A DNA stretch of 5,376 nucleotides from positions 1-5,376 of the forward strand of contig CAIVYV010000308.1 in the NCBI GenBank assembly GCA_903910215.1, written 5' to 3'. Origin of the DNA: an uncultured Pseudomonadota bacterium. GTDB lineage: Bacteria > Pseudomonadota > Gammaproteobacteria > Steroidobacterales > Steroidobacteraceae. The notes below the pieces were generated by a model. It ran no database searches. It was not told the DNA's origin and worked only from the letters and a program-made list of their open reading frames with translations. Shown here one piece after another: positions 1 through 4,790 of the stretch. The position numbers and the translations under genes are program-made. Within the stretch, counting starts at the first letter, position 1. Every line of letters starts with the position of its first letter.

Positions 1-1
1 G

Positions 2-385
2 CCGATCGCAGCGCAGCAGATCGACCGAGACTACCCGTGGTTACTCGTGACGCGACGCGAGCACGCCGTCTACAACTCGGTGGGTCAGCGCCTACCCGCG
101 TTGCGCAAACGACTTTCGCACAACCCGGCCTACGTGCATCCGGAGGATGCTGGTGCGCTCGGGTTGCACGATGATATGCCCATCGAGATCGAGTCGCGCC
201 ATGGGCGCACTCGGGCGCGAGTGCGTCTGGCGGATGATATTCGCCGCGGAGTGATTTCTTTGGCGCACGGCTTCGAGGATGCAAACCCGGCAGCGCTCAT
301 TGACGATGCGAGCGGTTTCGATGCCTTGAGCGGTCTGCCGCGCATGAGCGCGATTCCCGTGCGCATCTTGCGCGCGGGTGGCTAA
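2..385 (+). CDS. Molybdopterin oxidoreductase, C-terminal fragment (molybdopterin dinucleotide-binding domain)
   Basis: This is the last 127 residues of a larger protein whose start lies before the window. The frame is open from base 2, so the GTG at 47 is an internal valine and not a start. The fragment matches the molybdopterin dinucleotide-binding domain (Molydop_binding, PF01568) that closes formate dehydrogenase/nitrate reductase-like enzymes. It has the entry strand LLVTRREHAVYNS (RR then NS, the cofactor-contact region), then NPAYVHPEDAGALGL, a beta-barrel stretch IEIESRHGRTRARVRLADDIRRGVISLAHGF, and a tail ending in PVRILRAGG. Family members are about 700-1000 residues long and bind a bis-molybdopterin guanine dinucleotide centre. 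The substrate cannot be read from this end. It is convergent with the acyl-CoA ligase, with 18 bp between the stop codons. The domain call is strong; the enzyme subtype is unknown. Confidence 0.85.
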   Translation, partial: PIAAQQIDRDYPWLLVTRREHAVYNSVGQRLPALRKRLSHNPAYVHPEDAGALGLHDDMPIEIESRHGRTRARVRLADDIRRGVISLAHGFEDANPAALIDDASGFDALSGLPRMSAIPVRILRAGG

Positions 386-395
386 AGCCCGCGCG
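371..395. terminator. GC-rich hairpin at the convergent gene end, possible bidirectional terminator
   Basis: CGCGCGGG at 371-378 is perfectly complementary to CCCGCGCG at 388-395, giving an 8 bp all-GC stem with a 9-base loop (TGGCTAAAG). The loop holds the TAA stop codon (383-385) of the oxidoreductase. The hairpin sits between two convergent genes, where a terminator is expected. No T-tract follows on either strand, so it is not a classical intrinsic terminator. It could act as a 3'-end stabiliser or a pause site. Confidence 0.35.
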
Positions 396-403
396 GCTCG
401 AGC

Positions 404-1984
404 TCAGAGGCGTTCGCGTCTGAGCCGGATACCGGCTTTCTCTCGATCCCAAGTGTCGGCCGTGATGCCCTCGTCGCGGAAGACGACCTTGCGCGGCTTG
501 TTCGTCTCGGTCTTAGGAATCTCGTTCACGAGCCGCACATAGCGTGGAATCATGAAGTAGGCGAGCAAGGGCGAGAGAAACTCGATGAGCTTCGCCGGAT
601 CGAAGGGATCTCCCGCTTTGGGTTTGATCACCGCAAGTACGTCTTGCTCGGCTACTTCGTTGGCCACACCGACGACGACCACTTCGTCGACTTGCGGAAA
701 TTGCCGGATCGCATTCTCGACTTCGAAGGAAGAGATGTTCTCGCCGCGACGGCGGATCGTGTCTTTGATGCGATCGACGAAGTAATACTTACCTTGCTCG
801 TCCTGGCGAAAGAGATCGCCCGTGTGAAACCAGCCGTTGCGCCAGGCGCGCGCCGTGGCTTCGGGCAGGCCGTCGTAGCCTGCGTTCATGTTCCAGGGGA
901 TATCACTGCGACAGATGAGTTCGCCGATCTGGCCGCGCGGAATCTCGATGTCGTTCTCGTCGACCAGACGACACTCGATGCCGCTACGGGGCCAGCCGCA
1001 GCTGCCATCGGGCGGCGCGTTCATGTCCGTCATCAAGGGTGTGGAGACTTCGGTCATGTTGAAGCCGGTGAGGTAGTCGAAGCCGAAGCGCTTGGCGAAA
1101 GCGATGGTCTCTTCATTCACCGGGAACATGGTGATGTACTTGAGCGGATTATCGGCATCATCGGCGCGTGGTTCGGCTTTCGAGAGAAAGGCCGCCATGA
1201 CGCCGATCAGGCCCGAGGTGGTGCTGCACTGCCCTTCGCGCACCTGATTCCAGAATTGCGTCGTGCTGAAGCCCTCGACCAAATAGAAACTGCCCGAGCG
1301 TACGAGCGCGCAGGTGATCGAACTCGTGCCGCCGACATGGAACATCGGCAGATTGATCAGGATGCACTCGCCATCCTGCAGGTAGCCGTAGTTCACGACG
1401 GCGGTCGTATAGCCCTGCAGATAGGGCGAGAGCACGCCCTTGGATGGGCCGGTCGTGCCAGAAGTGTAGATGATGCTCTGGATATCCCAGTGCTCGATCG
1501 GGGTACTGTCATCGAGCGCGCTCGCATCGCCGAGTAAGGCGTCGACATCCGTGAACACTTGCTGCAGTTTCGGTGTTTGCAGGCCCTGCAGACGTTCCGT
1601 GAGGCTCGGATGAGCCAACATCACGGAGCCGCCCGCGGCATTGATGACGTGCTCGAGCACTTTGCCTTTGTAGGCCGTGTTCAGCGGAACGTAGATCGCA
1701 CCCAGATAGTTGATCGCGAACCAGGCGAGCACGATGGGTCGGCCGCTTGGCAGCCAAACGAAGACGCGATCCCCTTTGCGGACCCCGCGCGCCTGTAAGC
1801 CTTGGGCGAGACGGCGAACCTCATCGCGACACGAGGCATAGGTCCATTGCGTACCGTCCTCGAATCGCGCGAACCGGCGATCTGGGAAGCGGGCCGCTCT
1901 GCTGTCGAGCATATATTTGAGGACGCAGTCCTCGCGTGCAGGAGTGGTTGCACTGAACCACGCCGGACGATGCCGAGCGCTCAT
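404..1984 (-). CDS. AMP-forming acyl-CoA synthetase/ligase (class I adenylate-forming enzyme)
   Basis: This 526-residue protein has the usual length for the ANL superfamily, which activates a carboxylate with ATP to an acyl-adenylate and then transfers it to coenzyme A. Visible core motifs in order are the P-loop YTSGTTGPSKGV (173-184), the A5-type motif GFNMTEVS (307-314), GWFHTGD (384-390), and the hinge/A8 region DRIKDTIRRRGENIS (404-418). The C-terminal lysine motif IPKTETNKPRK (489-499) makes K496 the likely catalytic lysine of the adenylation half-reaction. There is no signal peptide or membrane segment. By general appearance it resembles ligases annotated as crotonobetaine/carnitine-CoA or medium/long-chain acyl-CoA ligases, but I cannot assign a substrate. 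The ATG lies 7 bp after the stop of the SnoaL-like gene without a strong ribosome site, which suggests co-transcription and translational coupling. The usual TGK of the last motif is TNK here, a small deviation. Confidence 0.93.
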   Translation of the reverse strand: MSARHRPAWFSATTPAREDCVLKYMLDSRAARFPDRRFARFEDGTQWTYASCRDEVRRLAQGLQARGVRKGDRVFVWLPSGRPIVLAWFAINYLGAIYVPLNTAYKGKVLEHVINAAGGSVMLAHPSLTERLQGLQTPKLQQVFTDVDALLGDASALDDSTPIEHWDIQSIIYTSGTTGPSKGVLSPYLQGYTTAVVNYGYLQDGECILINLPMFHVGGTSSITCALVRSGSFYLVEGFSTTQFWNQVREGQCSTTSGLIGVMAAFLSKAEPRADDADNPLKYITMFPVNEETIAFAKRFGFDYLTGFNMTEVSTPLMTDMNAPPDGSCGWPRSGIECRLVDENDIEIPRGQIGELICRSDIPWNMNAGYDGLPEATARAWRNGWFHTGDLFRQDEQGKYYFVDRIKDTIRRRGENISSFEVENAIRQFPQVDEVVVVGVANEVAEQDVLAVIKPKAGDPFDPAKLIEFLSPLLAYFMIPRYVRLVNEIPKTETNKPRKVVFRDEGITADTWDREKAGIRLRRERL

Positions 1985-1991
1985 CGGACGC

Positions 1992-2360
1992 TCAAGCCTG
2001 CAGTTGCTTCAAGAGTGTGGTCATGTCGAAGTAATCGCGCCATGAGCACACTTTGCCGTCGCGAAAGCGAAACACAGTCATGAAGGGCAGGCTGATCGGC
2101 TTGCCATCCTTGGTGTAGTTCTCGACGCCTTCGAGCATGCCGACCTCGCCCTCGACCACGATGGCGTGGATGTCGTAGCGCTTGTTCGTCATTCCTTTGG
2201 CGAACTTGTCGAGAAACTGCACCACGGCCTGTTTTCCGACCAGTTCTTTGCCCGGCATGATGCCTGCGACCACGTCGTCGGTGCACAGCGCCATCACGGC
2301 AGCAACGTCATCTTTTACCCAAGCGGCGTAGTACTCGCGGATGGTATCGGCGTGGCTCAT
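1992..2360 (-). CDS. SnoaL-like / limonene-1,2-epoxide hydrolase-like protein
   Basis: This 122-residue protein of the NTF2/SnoaL cone fold begins MSHADTIREYYAAWVKDDVAA, the usual helix of the family, and ends with FRFRDGKVCSWRDYFD. The WRDYFD motif (107-112) is characteristic of limonene-1,2-epoxide hydrolases, where its Asp (D109 here, D132 in the Rhodococcus enzyme) is catalytic. The other two residues of that Arg-Asp-Asp system appear replaced. Aligning EGVE (77-80) by eye with the ERVD segment puts Gly at the Arg site and Glu at the Asp site, so epoxide hydrolysis should not be assumed. An isomerase, cyclase or binding role is equally possible. The start at 2360 is chosen for the AGAGGGGA ribosome site 6 bases upstream. 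The frame stays open to an ATG at 2522, but that start would run into the divergent thioesterase gene. The protein is probably cytoplasmic and the first gene of a two-gene operon with the ligase. Confidence 0.85.
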   Translation of the reverse strand: MSHADTIREYYAAWVKDDVAAVMALCTDDVVAGIMPGKELVGKQAVVQFLDKFAKGMTNKRYDIHAIVVEGEVGMLEGVENYTKDGKPISLPFMTVFRFRDGKVCSWRDYFDMTTLLKQLQA

Positions 2361-2366
2361 GTGTCG

Positions 2367-2374
2367 TCCCCTCT
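2367..2374 (-). promoter_or_regulatory. Ribosome binding site of the SnoaL-like gene
   Basis: AGAGGGGA on the minus strand lies 6 bases before the ATG at 2360. It decides the start: it supports the 122-residue form over the 176-residue open frame that begins at 2522. Confidence 0.7.
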
Positions 2375-2397
2375 TGCGTCGATGCGGCGCTGCGGTC

Positions 2398-2427
2398 AGG
2401 ATAGAAGCATTAGGTTCTGTTGTGCAA
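2398..2427 (-). promoter_or_regulatory. Possible sigma70-type promoter for the SnoaL-like/ligase operon
   Basis: On the minus strand, TTGCAC (2422-2427) and TATCCT (2398-2403) are separated by 18 bases. They match the -35 and -10 consensus at 3 of 6 and 4 of 6 positions. Transcription would begin near 2391, giving a leader of about 30 bases that includes the ribosome site. The match is modest, and the position in the divergent gap is the main support. Confidence 0.3.
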
Positions 2428-2444
2428 GTCACCGGAGCCTCGGC

Positions 2445-2452
2445 GAGGGGGG
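2445..2452 (+). promoter_or_regulatory. Ribosome binding site that favours a TTG start for the thioesterase
   Basis: GAGGGGGG is followed by 7 bases and then TTG at 2460, an ideal spacing. The in-frame alternatives are GTG at 2469 (16 bases away) and ATG at 2475 (22 bases away), both too distant for this site. This is the reason for annotating the rarer TTG start. Confidence 0.6.
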
Positions 2453-2459
2453 ATTCAAT

Positions 2460-2960
2460 TTGGCACGTGTGCAAATGCCCACGGTGGACCAGGTGCGTGA
2501 GCTGCCAGAGCTCGTGCGCCATGTCGTACCGTCATCCTGGGAAGACCTGAACGGTCACGTCAACGTTCAACACTACACGGCGCTCTACGACATGGCCGGC
2601 TACCCCTTCATGGACATGATGGGGATCAGTGCCGAGTACGTTCGTGACAGCCGAGTGGGCATGTTCGACCTTGAGCACCACATCTGGTTTCTCGACGAGA
2701 TGCACGTGGGTGATGTGGTCACGGGGCACGCTTGTCTCGTCGCGCGAGGTCCGAAGCGGGTGCTGTCCGTGATGTTCATCATCGACGAGACACGCAATCG
2801 CCTAGCGAGTGTGCTCGAGGTGATTTCGACCACGGCCGATCTCGAGGCGCGTCGCACTATGGCGATACCCGAGCCGTTGGCGACGCGGATCGACGAGTTG
2901 ATCGCAGAACAGAATTCACGCAGTTGGAAGGCGCCGAGTAGCGGTTCCTTGATCGTCTAG
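2460..2960 (+). CDS. Hot-dog fold acyl-CoA thioesterase-like protein
   Basis: This 166-residue protein resembles the 4HBT/FadM-type hot-dog thioesterases, which hydrolyse acyl-CoA to free acid and CoA in the cytoplasm, usually as dimers or tetramers. The signature is EDLNGHVNVQHY (28-39), which matches the family pattern D-x-N-G-H-x-N-x-x-x-Y at the start of the central helix. D29 is the likely catalytic acid. FDLEHHIWFLDEMHVGDVV (69-87) corresponds to the following strands, and KRVLSVMFIIDE to the sheet core. The C-terminal part (about 124-166) is a helical extension of unclear role. The start was set by a ribosome site 7 bases before TTG 2460; starts at GTG 2469 or ATG 2475 would shorten the protein by 3 or 5 residues. 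It is followed 11 bp later by the DUF1295 gene, so the two are probably one operon. Family confidence is good; the acyl substrate is unknown. Confidence 0.82.
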   Translation: MARVQMPTVDQVRELPELVRHVVPSSWEDLNGHVNVQHYTALYDMAGYPFMDMMGISAEYVRDSRVGMFDLEHHIWFLDEMHVGDVVTGHACLVARGPKRVLSVMFIIDETRNRLASVLEVISTTADLEARRTMAIPEPLATRIDELIAEQNSRSWKAPSSGSLIV

Positions 2961-2969
2961 GGGGAGAGG
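2961..2969 (+). promoter_or_regulatory. Ribosome binding site of the DUF1295 gene
   Basis: GGGGAGAGG directly follows the thioesterase stop codon. It is very close to the ATG at 2972 and better spaced (8 bases) from the ATG at 2978, so either methionine may be the true start. The difference is two residues. Confidence 0.6.
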
Positions 2970-2971
2970 TT

Positions 2972-3772
2972 ATGGAAATGCATCAAGCCTTGATCGATTT
3001 GTTCGTGGTGGTCGCGTCTTACATCATGATTTCTTTCATCGTGGTGTGGGTCATTGGTCTTGCGATCAAAGATTCGAGCATCGTCGACATCTGGTTCGCG
3101 CCCTGTATCGGCATTGCGGCGGTGATCGGTTATTACTTGGCTGACGGCGCCGAGCCACGCCGCGAGTTGGTGATGATTCTTGCCGTGTTGTGGGCGGCTC
3201 GGCTCGGCGGCTATCTGCTGTGGCGCAACTGGGGTCGTGAAGATCGACGTTATGCGCGCTTGCGTCAGCACGTCGAGTCCCAGGGTAAGAGCTACGCGTG
3301 GCATAGCCTCATCCACGTGAATATCTACCAAGGAATCACGGTGGTGATCATTGCGATTCCGTTCGTGTTTGCGCAGGTCGCTACAGAGCCGGTTGAGTTG
3401 GGTGTTCTCGCTTATATCGGTTCGGCTCTGGTGCTCTTCGGCATTGCCTTCGAGGGAATGGCCGATCTGCAACTGTCGCGCTTTCGTTCGAATCCCGCCA
3501 ACGAAGGGCGGGTACTCGACACCGGTCTTTGGCGCTACTCGCGCCATCCGAACTATTTCGGTGAGTGCTGCGTGTGGCTCGGCTTCGGACTTATCTCGGC
3601 CGAAGTGCCTTGGGGGTGGATCGGTCTCGCATCGCCTGCCTTCATGATGTGGGCGATCCTCGGCATGATGGGCAAGGAATTGCTCGAGCGCCGCATGTTG
3701 AAGAAGCGCCCTGAATATCAGGACTACGTGCGTCGAACCAGCGGCTTCTTTCCTTTGCCACCGCGCGACTGA
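2972..3772 (+). CDS. DUF1295 family integral membrane protein (steroid 5-alpha-reductase-like)
   Basis: This 266-residue polytopic membrane protein has the normal length of the DUF1295 family (PF06966), which is related to the C-terminal domain of steroid 5-alpha-reductases and to isoprenylcysteine methyltransferase-like membrane enzymes. Hydrophobic segments are near 10-31, 41-57, 66-84, 117-134, 145-162 and 196-235 (probably two), giving six or seven spans. Family motifs are KDSSIVDIWF (33-42), RLGGYLLWRNWGREDRRY (77-94) and the strongly conserved GLWRYSRHPNYFGE (185-198), which in the reductases is tied to NADPH binding. The C-terminal part is PEYQDYVRRTSGFFP (247-261). Reduction of an enone-type double bond is a fair inference, not shown. 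It lies 11 bp after the thioesterase. Its last 49 bp overlap the end of the convergent regulator gene, so its final residues and the regulator's basic tail share DNA. Confidence 0.9.
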   Translation: MEMHQALIDLFVVVASYIMISFIVVWVIGLAIKDSSIVDIWFAPCIGIAAVIGYYLADGAEPRRELVMILAVLWAARLGGYLLWRNWGREDRRYARLRQHVESQGKSYAWHSLIHVNIYQGITVVIIAIPFVFAQVATEPVELGVLAYIGSALVLFGIAFEGMADLQLSRFRSNPANEGRVLDTGLWRYSRHPNYFGECCVWLGFGLISAEVPWGWIGLASPAFMMWAILGMMGKELLERRMLKKRPEYQDYVRRTSGFFPLPPRD

Positions 3773-4752
3773 GCGCGCTTGCGGCGCGGCGCCGAGTCGA
3801 TGATCACTTCGACGTCGTGTGGGTCGATCGCCTCGCCGCAGCTGCCGCAGACCAAGCGAGTTTTCAGTCGATGATCACAGCTCTTGTGGGTCATCTTGAT
3901 ACTCGGGCCATGCGGCGAGGGCATCCAGCGCGAACCCCACTCGTGCAGCGCCAGCGAGAACGGGAACAAGTCGAATCCCTTCTCGGTGAGTCGATATTCG
4001 TAGCGGGGCGGCTTGTCCTGATAGAGGTGCTGTTTGATGACACCTGCCGACAGCAGAAGTCGCAGTCGATCCGCGAGGATGTTTGTCGCGATGCCGAGCA
4101 CGGAGTTGATGTCGTCGTAGCGATGCAAGCCAAAAAAAAGCGCAGCGAGCAGCAGTGCGGTCCAGCGATCGCCGACGGTGTCGACCGCATGAAACATGGT
4201 GGTGTCGACGCCCTCGGCGTGGCTCGTGGCCGTGGCGCTCTTGCGTCGCCGCGTCGTGCGTTCGGTCGTCACCGGGTAGCGAGCGCCAGGGCCTGCCGTC
4301 GACGCGATGTCTTGCAGGCGCGCCGGTTCGTCGCAATGTACGCAGGTGAGTGTCGGGTCGAGGTTGTGGCCGCAGCTGCGATGTTGGATACGCGGTGGCA
4401 GACCATGCTCGCCGGCCCAGCGATGTTCCCAACGCCACATGCACAGCGCGACCGGATAGAAATCGAGCCCCTTTTCGGTCAGTCGATACTCGAGGCGGCT
4501 CGGCGCTTTGCCATAGGGGACCCGGTAGAGCACGCCGTGTTCGACGAGGGCGTTGAGGCGTGCGGTGAGCGTGCCGCGCGCGGCGCCGGTACGGCGCCTC
4601 AGATCCTCGAAGCGTCGAATGCGCAAGAACGCATCGCGCAGAATGAGGAACGACCAGCGATCGCCGATCGCTTCGAGTGCGCGAGCACCCTCGCCACTGC
4701 GCAGCAGATAGCGGATCGTATCGACATTTTGTGGCAACTTGCTGCGCTGCAT
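3724..4752 (-). CDS. Tandem HxlR-family transcriptional regulator with two zinc-ribbon-like modules
   Basis: This 342-residue protein contains two complete HxlR-type winged-helix domains, whereas typical HxlR regulators are about 100-160 residues with one. Copy A spans about 22-112 and copy B about 186-276. Landmarks repeat with a constant offset of 164 residues: GDRW (30-33 and 194-197), EYRLTEKG (88-95 and 252-259), and the closing RW (111-112 and 275-276). A hand alignment gives 34 identities in 85 ungapped positions. Each copy is followed by S-C-x-H-x7-C-x2-C: C127, H129, C137, C140 and C292, H294, C302, C305, likely metal-binding modules. The linker (about 141-188) and the C-terminus (322-342) are basic or low in complexity. 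The N-terminal cysteine used for redox sensing in some HxlR proteins such as YodB is absent from both copies. The gene diverges from the SDR gene 38 bp away, suggesting control of it. A T8 run lies in copy B. The ATG at 4752 has only a weak AGG upstream. Confidence 0.88.
   Translation of the reverse strand: MQRSKLPQNVDTIRYLLRSGEGARALEAIGDRWSFLILRDAFLRIRRFEDLRRRTGAARGTLTARLNALVEHGVLYRVPYGKAPSRLEYRLTEKGLDFYPVALCMWRWEHRWAGEHGLPPRIQHRSCGHNLDPTLTCVHCDEPARLQDIASTAGPGARYPVTTERTTRRRKSATATSHAEGVDTTMFHAVDTVGDRWTALLLAALFFGLHRYDDINSVLGIATNILADRLRLLLSAGVIKQHLYQDKPPRYEYRLTEKGFDLFPFSLALHEWGSRWMPSPHGPSIKMTHKSCDHRLKTRLVCGSCGEAIDPHDVEVIIDSAPRRKRAQSRGGKGKKPLVRRT
3838..4179 (-). repeat. Second copy of the internal HxlR plus zinc-ribbon duplication
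   Basis: These bases encode residues 192-305 of the regulator. They align with residues 28-140 (encoded by 4333-4671) with a single one-residue offset between the winged helix and the Cys cluster. The similarity is clear at protein level but not as near-identical DNA, so the duplication looks old. Confidence 0.75.
4333..4671 (-). repeat. First copy of the internal HxlR plus zinc-ribbon duplication
   Basis: These bases encode residues 28-140 of the regulator: the winged helix from AIGDRW to RWEHRW, then the Cys/His cluster ending at C140. It is the partner of the copy at 3838-4179. Copy A is richer in arginine across the presumed recognition helix (RRFEDLRRRTGAARGTLTARL) than copy B. Confidence 0.75.
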
Positions 4753-4790
4753 GACAGCCTGCAGTTTAACACCCGAGGAGTGAGCAACCG
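4753..4790. promoter_or_regulatory. Short divergent gap between regulator and SDR
   Basis: Only 38 bp separate the two start codons, so at least one promoter must extend into a coding region. The gap holds the SDR ribosome site and adjoining short palindromes, CTGCAG (4759-4764) and GTTTAAC (4764-4770). These could be part of an operator for the HxlR protein, but they are too short to call. No good -35/-10 pair was found. Confidence 0.4.
4775..4780 (+). promoter_or_regulatory. Ribosome binding site of the SDR gene
   Basis: GAGGAG lies 10 bases before the ATG at 4791, a slightly long but workable spacing. It supports this start for the truncated dehydrogenase. Confidence 0.6.

Larger units (their letters stand above)
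2361..2459. promoter_or_regulatory. Divergent intergenic control region
   Basis: This 99 bp gap separates the start codons of two head-to-head gene pairs, so promoters for both directions should lie here. It contains the ribosome sites of both first genes and a weak candidate promoter on the minus strand. I found no convincing plus-strand -35/-10 pair and no clear operator palindrome. Confidence 0.6.

Noticed and set aside
644..1537. Plus-strand open frame of 297 codons antisense to the acyl-CoA ligase
   Set aside because: The ligase motifs on the minus strand are unambiguous. The antisense translation shows no domain and no good ribosome site.
2166..2459. Upstream extension of the thioesterase frame
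   Set aside because: It runs antisense through the SnoaL-like gene, and the ribosome site at 2445-2452 points to the start at 2460.
2361..2522. N-terminal extension of the SnoaL-like protein to an ATG at 2522
   Set aside because: It would overlap the divergent thioesterase gene and cover the control region. The added residues look non-family, and a good ribosome site supports the start at 2360.
2957..3547. Minus-strand open frame of 196 codons antisense to the DUF1295 gene
   Set aside because: Its translation is His-, Asp- and Arg-rich, the mirror of hydrophobic membrane codons on the other strand, with no family features.
3774..3788. Short hairpin CGCGC-TTGCG-GCGCG just after the DUF1295 stop
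   Set aside because: It has only 5 bp, no T-tract, and lies inside the regulator coding sequence. It is not sufficient to call a terminator.
4197..4199. Possible internal start (Met186) producing the second HxlR copy alone
   Set aside because: The nearest purine-rich site, GAGGG, is about 15 bases from the ATG, too far for a convincing start. The two copies are in one continuous frame.
4739..4770. TTGCTG and TTTAAC as a promoter for the SDR gene
   Set aside because: The spacing of 20 bases is too long, and the predicted transcript start would fall on or after the ribosome binding site.
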